From the NCBI RefSeq assembly GCF_002865645.1, contig NW_020194627.1, positions 1,116,001 through 1,180,000 of the forward strand: 64,000 nucleotides of DNA. Reading direction: 5' to 3'. A program made the position numbers and the translations under genes. The stretch comes from Hyaloscypha bicolor E. Lineage: Eukaryota; Ascomycota; Leotiomycetes; Helotiales; Hyaloscyphaceae. Below are positions 23,355 through 35,747 of the stretch, one piece after another (the first letter of the stretch is position 1; the number at the start of each line of letters is the position of its first letter). The notes beneath the pieces are model-generated. The model did not search any database and was not told the DNA's origin. It worked only from the letters and a program-made list of their open reading frames with translations.

Positions 23355-24913
23355 TCAATAATCATCTCCTCGGCTAATTACCTCTTTCACGTTGGGTCGG
23401 AGCAAGATGGTCTGGCAAAGTCAGCAATGCTTCAATCCAAAATCAATGAGTGGACCCACGTGTTCAAATTGAGCAGTGTATGAGCCCTTCTTGTCTACAA
23501 GGGGCGGATATGCCTCCACGATACCGTGAGATACCAGACTGTTCAACTACATCTTGTCAGCCACAAGTTCACTTATCAACGGGGGTTAAGAGCCTACTCC
23601 TAGCAAATATTTCTCCTGACCCAAGCGATCCAGATATCTCCGGCAGAAAGGCAGCGTACCGAAGTTCTTGTTGATCACATTCAATAACTTCTTTGCTGAT
23701 CCAATTCCCAATCCTACTTTTGGAGCATCTGCTCGCTTTGCGTAATGAGAAGTTTCATACTGCATACCAATCAGCATTGTTTCGAGAGATGGATCTTCAG
23801 GGGCTTACATCGTCCTGAACGTAGCCATTTCCAGTACTTCCAAACGTCTCGATAGCGAAGACTTCACCTTCCTCCATCTTTGTCTGATCGTTGCTCTTGA
23901 CGATGGGTACACTCTTTCCACCATGGATCTGCCATTGCCGAATATCATGTCCGTTCAAGTTTCGAATGCACTTAATTGGATACGTCTTGCCGTTGATTTC
24001 ACATTCATAACTCTCCATAGTCTCCTGAATGGCTGCTCCAATCTCTCCCATTCTGGCATCAATACCAGCTTCCTTGATACCGGTATTTGTGCCTTGCTTC
24101 ACTGCTTCAAGCAGGTTGTCGTACATAGGGTCGAAAGCCATTGTGAAGGCACTATCGACAATTCTGCCATTGATATGCACTCCGAAATCGACCTTCATGA
24201 CATTGTCCTTGCTGAGAAGCGTCTTGTTTCCAGCGTTTGGACTGTAATGTGCCGCAATATGATCGAGATTGAGACCTGTGGGGAACGCAATACCACCTTT
24301 GATATTGTCGCCCTCTTCCAGACCCGGATGGCCAGTCAGAGCTCGCACACCATCTTCAATTCCCTCCGCGATCTCGGTCAAGCTCTGTCCGGGCTTGATA
24401 TTCTTCTGCGCCCATTGTCGAACCTGCCTGTGGATCTCCGCTCCCTGTCTATATTCTTGGAGGAAATCGTTGTTCATCCGGTCCAGGGCTCTCTTCTCCT
24501 CATTGGTAGTTCGATATAAGTTCTCATCTCTGTATTCCACTTCCTGACCAACGGGATATTCTCCGCTTGGGAAGAGATTTGATAACAGGACTCGGGGAGG
24601 GTCTGATTGCTTCGTGGGATTTGATCCAGCACCTCCAGCCTTCTTTGGCTTTCTCTTCCGCTTCCTCTTCTTCTTTGCTGCTCCGTCCGCTCCTCCTTCG
24701 GCCGGGGCTCCCTTTTCATCCTCCTCGTCATCCTCCTCGTCAGCTTCAGGAGCGTTGCCATTTCCGTTGGCTTTCGCGGCTGCTGCCGATGCCATGACGG
24801 CTTCTGGGTCTTTCACTGTAGGAATTTTTAGTATATTCTTCCCAAACACTTGCACACGACCAGAGACACCCACCCTTGAGGTTTGCAAGCGCATCTGCAG
24901 CTTGCGCAGCCAT
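23355..24913 (-). CDS. map2: Methionine aminopeptidase 2
   Basis: The model is complement(23355..23411, 23460..23546, 23598..23759, 23809..24815, 24874..24913), five exons and 450 residues, all GT-AG and in phase. This cytosolic dimetal enzyme removes initiator methionine from nascent proteins; it is the known target of fumagillin. The N-terminus has the type-2 acidic stretch ([12 protein letters not shown]) and polybasic run ([12 protein letters not shown]). The catalytic pita-bread fold shows [18 protein letters not shown] (metal Asp residues), [27 protein letters not shown] and, in the last exons, QFEH. It ends RGDDY as usual. One gene is seen and no fumagillin-type cluster surrounds it. 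Confidence 0.95.
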
Positions 24914-25259
24914 CTTGTCTTGCGCAGAGCCACGCTCTGAGGTTTTCTCTCTTCTCGAATATCAAATCGCTTACTTGTTTGGAGTTTCAGTTCCCCAAAT
25001 GTTCCAGTTCGTGTCGTACAATCCTGGCTTCGGAAAAGGAAAATCTCGACATATCGCGGGGTGATGAAGTAGTGCGGAAGCTGAGTGGGGCGAAGCCTTT
25101 TCTGACTTGTCAAGTTACTACCCTTTTAGGACTAGACTAGCTTCTAGGTCTTAATGCCGTCACCGGATATCAACAACCTGGTCTTGCTTTATTGAACATC
25201 CTCTCTCCTATACAATTACGTTTTTCATAAGAAACGGAAACATCTATTCGGGATGAGGA
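24914..25259. promoter_or_regulatory. Divergent promoter between map2 and the J-protein gene
   Basis: The two start codons face away from each other across 346 bp, so both promoters must lie or overlap here. No specific element is claimed. Confidence 0.5.
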
Positions 25260-26173
25260 ATGCCACTCCGTCCCTTCTCCTCCTCTCTCGTATGGACACG
25301 ACTCCCACGGCTCTTCCACACCAGTGTTTCTCGAAGAGATGAGAGCCCCAAGCAGAACCACTATGAGACTCTACAGGTACCCATCAATGCCAGTCCGGCC
25401 GAGGTGAAGAGGTGAGGCATTACTCCCCCAGTTCCCTTTCCTCACTTTCCTCTTTCCTCTTCCTAACTACCATCTACCAATTCATATCCTTCCAAAATCA
25501 GAAGCTAATCCCCCACCTCTCCAGGTCCTTCTACGCTCTCTCCAAAACCCACCACCCAGACCGCAACCCCTCCGACCCCAACGCCTCCAAGCGCTTCGTC
25601 CTCATCTCCGAAGCCTATGCGACTCTTAGCACGCCCGCCAAACGACAACAATACGACCGGGAGCTGCACCTGCACTCCTCGCACCACGCCGTCTCCCACC
25701 ACCGACCCCAGGGTTCCTACCACTCTTCCGGGCCGGCAGGAGGACGCCCTGCATCCGGATTAAGTCGCCGAAGAGCGCAGTTCTACGGTCCACCGCCGAG
25801 CTTTTACAGGAGTGGGGGATGGGGTGAACAGAGCGCCAAGCGGAAAGCAGCGCAGGACTCTGGGGCTCCAGGAGCGGAAGCCCCTCCTGGTACTTCGAGC
25901 AGTGGCGGAATGGGCACTGGACAAGCGCCGTTTGGTCAGGGACAGGAGAATGATGTTCCACATTTTGATAGAGAGGGGCATTTGAATACGCAGCGGAGAC
26001 ATAGTGAGAGGTGGAAGAAGAGGAGGGCAGGGGAGTGGGTACCGAGTGGGGAGAGCCCACGGTCGACGCTGGCGAACTTTTTGTTTGTGGGGGGGATCAT
26101 AGGTTTAGGGATTTTTGTGCCGAGTTTTGTGTTTGAGAGGATGGTTAAGGGGAAGGGGAGGGGAGAGAGGTAG
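25260..26173 (+). CDS. J-domain (DnaJ-like) protein, probably mitochondrial, membrane-anchored
   Basis: The model is join(25260..25411, 25525..26173), 266 residues. The start at 25260 gives an Arg- and Ser-rich, acid-free leader (MPLRPFSSSLVWTRLPRLFH), a likely mitochondrial targeting sequence. The J domain begins near residue 34 (HYETLQVPINASPAEVKR) and has the invariant HPD motif at residues 61-63, followed by FVLISEAYATLSTPAKRQQYD. The centre is Gly/Pro/His-rich. One hydrophobic segment lies near the C-terminus (LFVGGIIGLGIFVPSFVF). It should stimulate an Hsp70. The intron sits inside the J domain between KR and SFYAL. Confidence 0.88.
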
Positions 26174-26419
26174 TGGATAGATGGGCTCAAGCTCCAGAAT
26201 ACACGAAACATGATAACGGATTCCAGCGAATGGGGTGGGAGAATCATTCCTGGTAATTTTTATACTACATACAAGCCCAACTGTCGCTTCGCAAAGAATG
26301 CATGCATGCAAGGGCAAAAAAACGCCCAGGAAATCAGTTCGAAAATCAGTATGTCTTGCCTTCGCTCTCTATCGTAGCATCTGCCAATCATGCCCTGGGG
26401 CTATGCTGCATCTTGTACT

Positions 26420-27624
26420 CTATGCTTCGAAGGTGAAGGAGGTGCCGACCTTGTGGGTAGCTTGGTCGAGCTTCTGGGTATCAAAGGAGGCGCCAAGGCC
26501 GAGGGTCACACCGGGGCGGAGGAGAACGTTGTAGGCGACGGCTGCGACACCGCGGTCGTTGATCTTGACCTGTTGACTGTATCAGCATATGCTCATGTAG
26601 ATATCTGACTGGGGCTCCTACCTTGGCGAATGAAACAGGGTCCAGTCTGTACTTGGCGGCAACCTCAAGACCGACCTGGCTACCGGCCTTCGAGTCCCAG
26701 GTAGACTTCGCACCAGCCTCGACCTGCGCGTTGACCTTGTGGTAGTATGCAGCAGAGAAGACGCTCAAGTTGTTGGTCGCAGTGATAGATGCAGTGTATG
26801 CAGGAACCGAGTATCCAACAGCAAGAGAGTGGCTGGTAAGCGCTGCCTTCGCGACATCATAGCCCATAGATCCACCGAGCAAGAAACCATCCTGACCAAT
26901 AACAACATCGACGTTGGCGGTAGGGCCCTTGATGATATCGAAGAAAGCACGGGCGTGGAAGTTGGGCTGCTTGAAGTGGAAGTTTGCCTTTGCGCCATAG
27001 GCCTTGGTGGCAGGCAGGAAGTTGCCCAAGAACTCGGCCTTCAGACCCTTGGCAATAGTGTCATTGAGCTCAAGCTTGGTATCAAGAACGTTGGCAGTGT
27101 TCCATGATTGAGTGATTGTTGTGCCTGCGCGGCGATAGAACATTAGTAAATGTGCTTGTCCTTGACTATAGTCCAGCAAGAAATCGATGGGACTATAAGA
27201 GCCAGAGGGGAAATCCGAATGGATTGTAAATCGCTTGAAATATATACCGGAAGATTTGTCCGTGTATTTGCCCTCCAGCTGTACACATTCTTCTAGTCAG
27301 TCTGCATTCGCATGTTCGAATCGTCTCCTCGGCGAGAGGAATTTCGTACCAAACCGCTTGTTGCGCTGTCGTGTGTGCTCTTGCCAGTCACCTTGAAGGC
27401 AACATTGTTGGGGGTGGTGTTCTTGAGCTCGATAGCTGCTGCAGACAGGTGCTTGCATGATGTCAGTTAGATCCATGAGGGTTGGGAGATTGGCCATACG
27501 TAGAAGTCCTTGCTCAGCAACTACGGAACGTTAGCACAAACAGTTACAGATCAAAGATCAGCTCCGGGGAATTGCTTACGTCGTTTGAGGATTTTGCGAT
27601 ATCTGAGAACGCTGGGATGGACAT
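26420..27624 (-). CDS. por1: Mitochondrial outer-membrane porin (VDAC)
   Basis: The model is complement(26420..26569, 26622..27124, 27248..27278, 27350..27451, 27500..27520, 27580..27624), 283 residues, the usual size for fungal porin. It forms the 19-strand beta barrel that passes ATP, ADP and other metabolites. The N-terminal helix reads MSIPAFSDIAKSSNDLLSK. The region NTTPNNVAFKVTGKSTHD and the C-terminal LRPGVTLGLGASFD and VGTSFTFEA follow the family closely. Exon 2 is only 21 nt (LLSKDFY). All introns are GT-AG. The neighbouring J-protein gene converges with it, leaving 246 bp between stop codons. Confidence 0.95.
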
Positions 27625-28083
27625 TTTGAATGGACGAGGGGTGGTGGTGAGATGAATTGAGATTTGGATTGTTTTGCTGAGGTTGTGGAGGTGTCACTCC
27701 AGAAAATGTTTGTCAATACGGGTGCTTCCCGCTTTGCACAATTTCCTTGTATCGGCCAGTCCCGGAGCTTGCAGCACCAGCAGGAGCTTGTGAGGTCGGT
27801 GATTGGCTCAAAATCTCGCGCAACCAGCTGACGAGAAAGGGGGCCCGCACATCGTGACCTTCAAATTCATGCGAAGATATTTTCACGTAAGAAAGTTAAC
27901 TTTCTTCTCGGAGATGGACGAGGTCTATTGTGGAAGAACAAGTCTATTTGCAGGTATTCGCATCCATCTATGTAACGCCACGTTTGTTTCGAGAAAAAGC
28001 GACCAATGAAGCACCTATCAAAGTAAAAACCCCGACTCGACGACTGAAACCTGACAGATTTGCTCATATGGAGAAGAATTCGA
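27625..28083. other. Intergenic region upstream of por1
   Basis: This 459-bp stretch lies between tandem minus-strand genes and holds the por1 promoter and the asn1 3' UTR. No other feature is seen. Confidence 0.5.
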
Positions 28084-30172
28084 TCATTCCGTGTTCTTGT
28101 ATTTCTGTGCGTGAATAGAGATGGCCCTGGTTTGTAGTCAGTGTGAGTCGTTAACTAACGAGAAAAAGCTTGCTCACCTTCCACTGGGGTCGGTCTGCTT
28201 CGACCATTTCGGCGTCCATCGCATCACAGTCTCCGCACAGTACGGTGGGAAGTGCTCGTCAAACATCAATCGGTACCAGTATCTGTGATTAGTCAGTCAT
28301 ATGAAAACCTCGAAACCTGTGTACCTCACGCTTCCTTGGTATCTGGAATATCAGTTCCCCATTCCGGCTTTGGTTTCTTCATCATCTCATCAGTCACATG
28401 CAGCTCGGCGTTGTCCTTCAATGCATCAATCCACCCATAACCAACACCATCGCTGAATTGCTCCTTTTGTCGGTAAAGAATGTGGTCTGGCAGATACGGC
28501 TTCGCTCCTGGCTCATCTGAGGTGTCGAAGGCCTTGCGGATAATATATTTCTCAATCCTCTCCTTGGTGATCAGCTTGTCAGCTGGATCGATGTTCATTG
28601 CAACATCCAAGAACTATTTCCTGGGTCAGCATTGGGCTGGTATCTCGTCTCAGATTGCTTACCTCTTTGTCCAAGAATGGAACACGGGCCTCAAGTCCCC
28701 AAGCCGAAGTCGACTTATTAGCTCTCAAACAATCTGACAGGTGCAGATTCTGAACTCTGCGGACACACTCGGTATGGAAAGCCTCCTTGTCAGGAGCAGC
28801 ATGGAAATAGAGGTAGCCCCCAAAAATCTCATCACTCCCCTCGCCAGACAAAACCATCTTCACACCCATAGCCTTGATCTTTCTCGAGAGCAAGAACATG
28901 GGGGTCGAGGCACGGATAGTTGTTACATCAAATGTTTCCAAGTGATAGATGACATCTGTCAGGGCGTTCAACCCCTCCTCGATAGTGAAAGTCATGTCGT
29001 GGTGCTTGGTACCCAAGAATTTTGCAACTTCTTTTGCGGCCTTGGTATCCGGGGCGTTGGGGAGACCAATGGAAAATGAGTTGAGTTGAGGCAAGTATGT
29101 CAATGTTGACAACTTGTTCTCGTCGTCAATACCAACAAGACCCTCTCCTTTATCCTCGTTGTCTTCCGTCTCTTTCGCCTCCCCGTTGGTACTCTCCATT
29201 TGAGCCAAAGCAACAGCCTTCAAGCGCAAGGTTTCTCGTTGAGCAATTGAAGCAACCAAACTCGAGTCCAAACCTCCAGACAAAAGCACACCATATGGAA
29301 CCTCAGCCATCAACCGTTTGCGAACCGACTTCTCGAATGTTTCTCGCAAAAGCTTGTAGTCGACAGGGGCAGTAGGCACGTTGGTGGGGTCCCACCACTT
29401 CGGCTGATAATACCTTGTCATCTTATCCGTTTTCGAGTCGTAGATATGGCCGGGAGGGAACGAGATGATCTTGTCGCAGACGGTATGCAGACACTTCAGC
29501 TCTGATGCGAAGAAGACAGCTCCTGGCATCTTGCTCGACCATCCTTGGTAAAAGCTTGTGATTCCAATTGGGTCGCGTGCTGCAATTGTTCGATCCTGGG
29601 TCTTGTCGTAGAGGACGAAGGAGAACATGCCATCGAGGTACTTCGGCACATCGATATCGTATTCCATATACTAGATGCAAGTCAGCCCTTTGCCCATTGA
29701 CCATCAAAGAGTTCTCTTACCAGTGGTATTATGACCTCACAATCGGAGTGAGTCTTGAAGTGGTACGGTGTCTTCAAGGTTTTTCGAATGACCCTGTGGT
29801 TGTAGATTTCACCATTGACAGCAAGAGCAATGCTCTCATCCTTGTTGGTAAGAGGTTGGGCTCCACTGTCAACACCAACAATACTCAGACGCTCGTGGGC
29901 AAGAACTTTGAGATGTTAGTCACAGTCCCCAATGCTCGTTCTCTCGTAGATTCCCTTACTTGTACTGTTGGCCATATAACTTCCGGACCAATCTGGCCCA
30001 CGATGCCTGCATTGCTTCACCATTTTCAAAGCCGTAGGCTTGAATGCCTTTGCGTCTGGGACATGACTATGGAAAGTATGAGTCAGTGCATTCCGATGCG
30101 TTGTTCGGGGGAGCTCTGGGGCATTGATGACTAGGAAACTATGACTTACTGACAGCCCACGATCCCACACAT
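28084..30172 (-). CDS. asn1: Asparagine synthetase (glutamine-hydrolysing)
   Basis: The model is complement(28084..28126, 28178..28282, 28330..28613, 28663..29670, 29721..29905, 29960..30066, 30150..30172), seven exons and 584 residues, all GT-AG and in phase. It makes asparagine from aspartate, ATP and glutamine in the cytosol. The start MCGIVGCH supplies the catalytic Cys2 of the class II glutaminase domain, followed by [20 protein letters not shown] and NGEIYNH. The synthetase domain has the pyrophosphate loop SGGLDSS at about residues 236-242 and [13 protein letters not shown]. The C-terminus includes [15 protein letters not shown]. Transposon copy B ends 272 bp upstream of the ATG. Confidence 0.95.
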
Positions 30173-30442
30173 CTTGCCGACGTCAAATGCGTGAGCTGAG
30201 GTGGTTCAAGGCTCTCTCTTTGCAAGTGGTTTTGACGATGCGGTGGGTGCTGGGAAGGCGGATGGGTACTCTTGCCTTGTAATTGCACCGGGATTTTTGG
30301 CACAACGATTCAGAGAGGGCAAAGGGTACGTTTCCAGAACAATTGAGGCCCAGAATGGTGGTTGTATATGTAGCTTCCAAAAGTGTGACTCCTGCCAGAA
30401 ATTTTGGAAGTGCTTGGTGGGGTTCTGACGCCGATCCCGGAC
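30173..30442. promoter_or_regulatory. Residual asn1 proximal promoter next to transposon B
   Basis: Only 270 bp of normal sequence separates the asn1 start codon from the TA duplication at transposon B. Any proximal promoter must fit here or inside the transposon. No TATA-like or other box is claimed. Confidence 0.45.
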
Positions 30443-30611
30443 TACAGTTATATGCGAAAACTCCCTGTTTTAGCGAGTTTTTGACGAAAAGCGGTATATT
30501 TAAAAATGGGTGTACCAAAAGTTACCTAAATTATCTTTAATTACTAATTGCTCTACTAAACCATATCCGAATTAGATAAGAAGTGGATTAATTTACTTCC
30601 CTAAAGTAGCT

Positions 30612-31626
30612 CTTACTAATAATAAGAGCAGATTATGGCTCCTTACCTAAGCCCGTATGAAATCGCGGCTATTAACGCTATTATCGCATAACCTTATTAC
30701 TCCGATTTATATAAGATTATAACCCGATTTAATACTACTTATGAAACTATATAATATTAGAGATATTAGATATGGATTCGGAAAGCTCTTGGCTAGGATC
30801 CCCGGAAAAAACCAGGCTATTAATTAATAATTATACCAGAAATAGAAGAAGCGGTAATAAAGTATATTCTGAGATATATTAATATTTACTAGGAGGAAAT
30901 TATTAACTTTCTTAATAAGGAATTCGGTATTAAACCTTACTAAATAATAATCTTGTATTTTTTAAAGAGATTAGAGATTATATATAAGAAAATTAAGGTA
31001 GTAGTAGCGGAGTAAAACCAGGAGCTTCTTAAGTAATAGTATAATAATTCTCGATTTTAGAGAGCAGATTAGATTATTACTATAGATAAATTAGCTTTTA
31101 ATAAGTATACGGGATATAGGAAATATAAATAGGTACCTTAGGGCTTACCTATAAAGATAAAGATATTCTTAAAGTAATCTCCTAAATAATTTCTTTTACT
31201 AGTATATATAATTAATGGATATTTTAATTCTTTAGTTTATTAAGGTAATATTATAGCCGAGATTTTTAAAAATTAGATAGAAAATAAGATATTCCCGTAA
31301 TATAATTCATAGCTAGATAAAAATTCAATTATTATAATAGATAACTATAGTATATACTAGAGTTAGAGAATACTTAATATATACCGGGTATGAGATATTT
31401 GGATATACTAGTTATTTTCTTATTACCTAATTTTGAACCTAATTAAGGAGAGCTTTTATAATATTAAGTCTAATATACGGAAGAACTATAGGAAAGTTTA
31501 TGGGAAGTATTTAGACTTTAGAGATTATCTAATTAATACTATTCGGAGGCTTAAATAGGGGCCAGAAGTAGCTAGGAAAGCTAGGGAGTATTTTTATAAT
31601 TTAGGATATTAGAATTTCCCTATAGA
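30612..31626 (+). pseudogene. DDE_3 transposase remnant in transposon B
   Basis: This is the same DD34E transposase as in copy A, again stopped many times. LSPYEIAAINAIIA near the N-terminus and LNLIKESF near the end are readable, and the aspartate in IIIIDNYSIY survives here although copy A has N at that position. It is inactive. Ends are approximate. Confidence 0.78.
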
Positions 31627-32219
31627 ATTAGTATAAAATTAATAGAATTATTATACTTAATATTACTTAAAGTTCTAGTAATTTTAATATTATAAAAAGT
31701 AGTTCTAAAATTACTTATTACTTTACTAGAAAGCTAATATTAATACTAATTAAAAAATACTATAGTTCTTAATAATTATAACTATTATTAAAAAAACGAA
31801 AGCATATTTAGAATTATAGGAAATAGCTTTTTTAATTATTCTAATATATAAAAATCCTATAGTATAGTTATAAAAATATTTAGTATAAGGGAAAAACTTT
31901 AAATATTAATAATCTTGACTAAAAATAATAATTATAATACTAGTAATAAATCTCTTTAAAAGAGCCTAAAATCCTATAATCTAATTAGTTTATTTCTCGC
32001 TTCCCTAGTCTTGTAATATATGGAAATTAAGGCTTAATTCTAAATATTATTTTTTATCTAATCCCTAATTAATTCGTAATTATTATTAAATATCCTAGGA
32101 ATTATAAACTTTTCCTAATCCTGCTTCTATAAGTTACCTATACCCTAGTAAAAGCTAATCTCGTTTTTAGAATATATACTAAAAATAATATTTAGTTAAA
32201 TCAAGTTTCCTGCTTAGGT

Positions 32220-34001
32220 ATCCGGAATAGTACTTTAGGAGAGGGCTACTATATTAGTAATTAGTACTAGAGTACCTATATTTAATATAGAAGATTAATT
32301 AACCTCCGAATTTTATATAGTATACTAAGGGAAAACCTAATCCTTTATAATAAGAAGAAATCCCTATAGAATACTATATTTTTTAGCCTCTAATTTCTCT
32401 ATTATTTTTAGCTATTTTAGGTTAATCTGCTTCTCTAATACTATAGCTATTAAATTACTAATATTAGCTCATTAATTTTGAGGTAAGTAAGTATCTAGTT
32501 ATATCCTAAATAATACTAATTTCTCTCTAATATTAGTATCTTTATAAATTAGGCTAGACTCTTATAAAGTATATAAATTAAAGATACTAGAGAAATACTT
32601 AGCTTAATAATTATAATCTTAATACTGGGAATATAAAAGAGTAAGAGAAAAAGATTATTAATATTGAAAATAAGGCGAATTAGCTTATAGATAGGGAAGA
32701 AGCTAGTTTTGCTAGAGGAGTTTAGCTTAATAATATAAAGCTTACTTAATAGCTACGAACTTAGGGAAGGGAATTAGATTATAATTAGCGAGATATATAA
32801 GTAAATAACGGGGTAGTAGTACCTATAGGATATTATATAAGCTAGTAAAGGGCTCTTTTCCCTTGAATTTATTACTATAGTAATTATAGTTAATAATAGA
32901 TTAAGATAAGCCCTCTCTTAGTTTATTTTTTACTTTTTTTTTTTTTTTTACTTTTTCTTTACTCTTATTTTATTATCTACTAATTCTCTATTAATTTTCG
33001 CTATATAGTATCTATTTAATAATTAAATTAGTAGGAATAGTAGTAGTATTAGCCTTATTAGGAAGCTTATTTCTCTATTAATCTATTTATTTATAGAAGT
33101 TGTCTAATTTAATCCTGAAATAGTTTCCTTTATAAATAAAATACTATTAATTTCTATTTAGGTACTTTTTTCTTTCTCCCTTATTATATCTCTAATATTA
33201 TAAAAGTAGGCTTAATCTCTCCTAATATCTTAATTATATCTTCCTATTCTTGACTAAAGATATAATAGTAATAATAGTAGCTATTTTCCTAGCCTTCTTA
33301 ATAGGGGAAATGCTCTTTTTAGTATTACTATTATTATCTAAATAGACTAGCTTAGGAGGATTTAGTATTTTTCTTTTTTTTCCTAATACTTTCTCTAGTT
33401 CCGGTAATAATTCGGGGTCTTTTTTAGTAATAAATCGAGCTTTAATAATGTAATTAATGCTTTTTAAGTTTCTAGAAACTATTATTTTTTCGAATTTCTT
33501 AAAGCTCTTTTTATCTTGGATATAGAAGATCTATTAATTACTTAAAGCTTTATATATTTTTTTCTATTTTCTCCTAGCTTTAATCTCCTTATTCGTCTTT
33601 GCCGCTTTATTAACCCTTATCTAAACCTAGCCCTACCAAAATTAGTATCTATTATATAGAATTAATAAAAAATCCTCCTGAAAAGACTCCGAATAAACTA
33701 GCTTATGGTTTAGGTAAACCTACTAGTTTATGGTAACCACGTGGGTCTTAGCTTCGGGCTCTGGAGACTTACTAGATAATAATGACGATATTTTAATAGT
33801 ACGCTCCTTTTGGGGATTAGCTCCGCTAGTACTAGTATTAGGAGAAGGCTCTTTTGGGGGCCTGCTAGTAGTCGTGAGCTTGATTTTAGGCTATTTGGGA
33901 GCTACTAGAGCAGAGGAGGCCTTAGCTATAGGTTTTCTCTGTCGTTTTTTGCCTACTAAAGGCGGTGGTTTCTCGATTTTTTTGCTCTTTAAACGTGCCA
34001 T
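32220..34001 (-). pseudogene. Second, antisense ORF of transposon B
   Basis: From ATG 34001 (MARLKSKKIEKPPPL) the frame is kept for hundreds of codons with only point stops, matching copy A. Better-preserved stretches include KPIAKASSALVAPK and KSFKKFEKIIVSRNLK. I see no recognisable domain. Retention of frame in both copies supports a real second gene. Confidence 0.6.
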
Positions 34002-34174
34002 GGTAGGAGCTTGCGAATAAAGTCGAAATTGCCTAATTGGGATGGTGCTGGAGGTAGTAGTGCGATTATTGGGTGAGTTTTGTTAATTATCATTAATTTT
34101 TGGTGGGGTGCGTACCAAAAGTGCATGATGCGGCTAAAATTCGCTAAAACAGGGAGTTTTCGCATATAACTGTA

Positions 34175-34636
34175 ATGCAGGACCAGTTGGGCGATAAGCT
34201 ACAACTCTTTCCGAAGGTTGTCAGAAAATGAATGTCATCCGTACCACTGCTGCTGGGACTTTAGAGGGCTCATATGGAGGGATTGAAACTCAGAGGACAA
34301 AACCCAGCAGCTTCTATTTGCCCCCGCGCGCCTCTTCCACGCGCCTCAGAGTGGGGTATCATGGCCGCAATCAGGTGAGAGTGCCCTGGCGGCACTCGCG
34401 TGTCCCGGGTCCATCTTGAACGAAGTCACATTCTCAACAGCAAAAGCGGCCTCACTGACGTGTCACAAGCCCATTACGTCCCAGATTGATATTCTTTTTG
34501 CATTCAATAACTCATCTACCCCATATCAAAAGCCACCTGTAGAGTTATTGCCCGCGCCGCGTAAAGCCCCCAAAGCAGATCCTACCAACGCCGTGCTCAA
34601 TGCCACCCACCCATATGCAATCCCACAAAAAAGAGT
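34175..34636. other. Intergenic region downstream of ubc9
   Basis: This 462-bp stretch lies between transposon B and the ubc9 stop codon, presumably including the ubc9 3' UTR. I see no gene or repeat. Confidence 0.5.
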
Positions 34637-35215
34637 CTATGGCGCCGGGTTTTCCTTGACGATCCGCTTGATCTTGCTCTCATACGCTGCTCGATCCTTC
34701 TTGAAGAGGTTGTAAGCGTCAGCTTGGGCTGGGGAGTCGGGGTTTGGCTCGTCGAGCAGGTCTTGGACTCCGAGGAGAATTTGCTTGATGGTGATAGCCG
34801 GCTTCCATGCATCTTCTTCGTTCAGGATGGACAAGCAGACGGTGCCGGAGGGGTAAACGTTGGGGTGGAAGAGCGGTGGGACGAATTTGCCTATTTCGGT
34901 CAGCTTTTACAGTCACAAAATCAAGATAGGACTCTTACACTTGGGTGGTTTTGTTGGGTACTCTGCAATATATGTCAGCCTATCTATCGCATGTATAGAT
35001 GTGTTGTGCGACTCACCATCAGGGAAGATAACACTCAGCTTGAACAATCCACCCTCCCACAAAGTCTTCTCCTTGCCTGGTATGCCACACTCCCAGATCT
35101 TCAGATCAAGGACACCTGTTTGCGGGTTTCGCTGGGGTTTTGCGTAGAAGCCGAAGGGGTGATCACGTCGCCATTGCTTCCTCTCCTCCTGGAGGCGCAT
35201 TTGACACAGAGCCAT
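34637..35215 (-). CDS. ubc9: SUMO-conjugating enzyme UBC9
   Basis: The model is complement(34637..34890, 34939..34962, 35017..35215), 158 residues. It is the E2 that passes SUMO from the E1 to target lysines in the nucleus. The N-terminus [20 protein letters not shown] is characteristic of UBC9 rather than ubiquitin E2s. HPNVYPSG leads to the catalytic cysteine at residue 93 (GTVCLSIL), the same number as in human UBC9. [20 protein letters not shown] and [11 protein letters not shown] follow. Exon 2 is only 24 nt (EYPTKPPK). It is divergent from pex19. Confidence 0.96.
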
Positions 35216-35747
35216 GTCGTGCTATTGCACGGAGGGCTGTTGAATCGCGACTTGATAGAGGCTGAGCGGAATGTTGGGAGGGGGAAGATGCAGTTGTCGC
35301 GAAGAAACACTTGCACGCCGAAGAATAGCTTTTAAAATCCAGAGCCTTGCGCGAGTAGAGCACCGGAGCCTGATTCCGCTTCACTTTTGCTTCGAGGATG
35401 AGGCTGAAGTTGAAGGGTCGCGAGCGAGGTTTTTGTATCACGGAATGGAGTTGAGCTGTGATTGGTTGGAAGAAGGGGCGAACAGGGGTCCTTGATTGCC
35501 TCGGCGAGGCAGGGCTCGCTCAACAGTGAATTTCTTCCAAGAAAATGGAGAGACAGATTTTCCCTCTTTCGTTCTGAATGCTTGCGAAGTCAGATAGGAT
35601 TCTTGTTTATTTCATTGCCATCTAGAACCACCCATTGTATAGCACCTACCGTGAACGCACCTGGCAAGTTGATATCCGCTGTCACAAGCCATCCACCTGC
35701 TCAACACAATAAAGGAGTAATTTTTGCACAAGAAGCATACTGCAGAT
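35216..35747. promoter_or_regulatory. Divergent promoter between ubc9 and pex19
   Basis: About 530 bp separate the two start codons. The region may also contain a short upstream pex19 exon, because CTGCAG at 35741-35746, just before ATG 35748, could be an acceptor. No individual element is claimed. Confidence 0.45.

Larger units (their letters stand above)
30445..34172. mobile_element. Tc1/mariner-type DNA transposon copy B, RIP-mutated, 3,728 bp
   Basis: It has the same 32-bp terminal inverted repeats as copy A (30445-30476 and 34141-34172), the same orientation and the same total length. TA flanks both ends (30443-30444 and 34173-34174). It lies between asn1 and ubc9. The sequence differs from copy A by scattered transitions. 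In places copy B keeps C or G where copy A has T or A, and elsewhere the reverse holds, so both copies were mutated independently. Confidence 0.93.

Noticed and set aside
23923..24519. Plus-strand ORF of 198 codons inside map2
   Set aside because: It is antisense to a clearly conserved exon of methionine aminopeptidase 2 and has no independent support.
23355..24913. MetAP2 as a resistance gene of a fumagillin-like cluster
   Set aside because: No polyketide synthase, terpene cyclase or other biosynthetic gene is nearby; it is the ordinary housekeeping gene.
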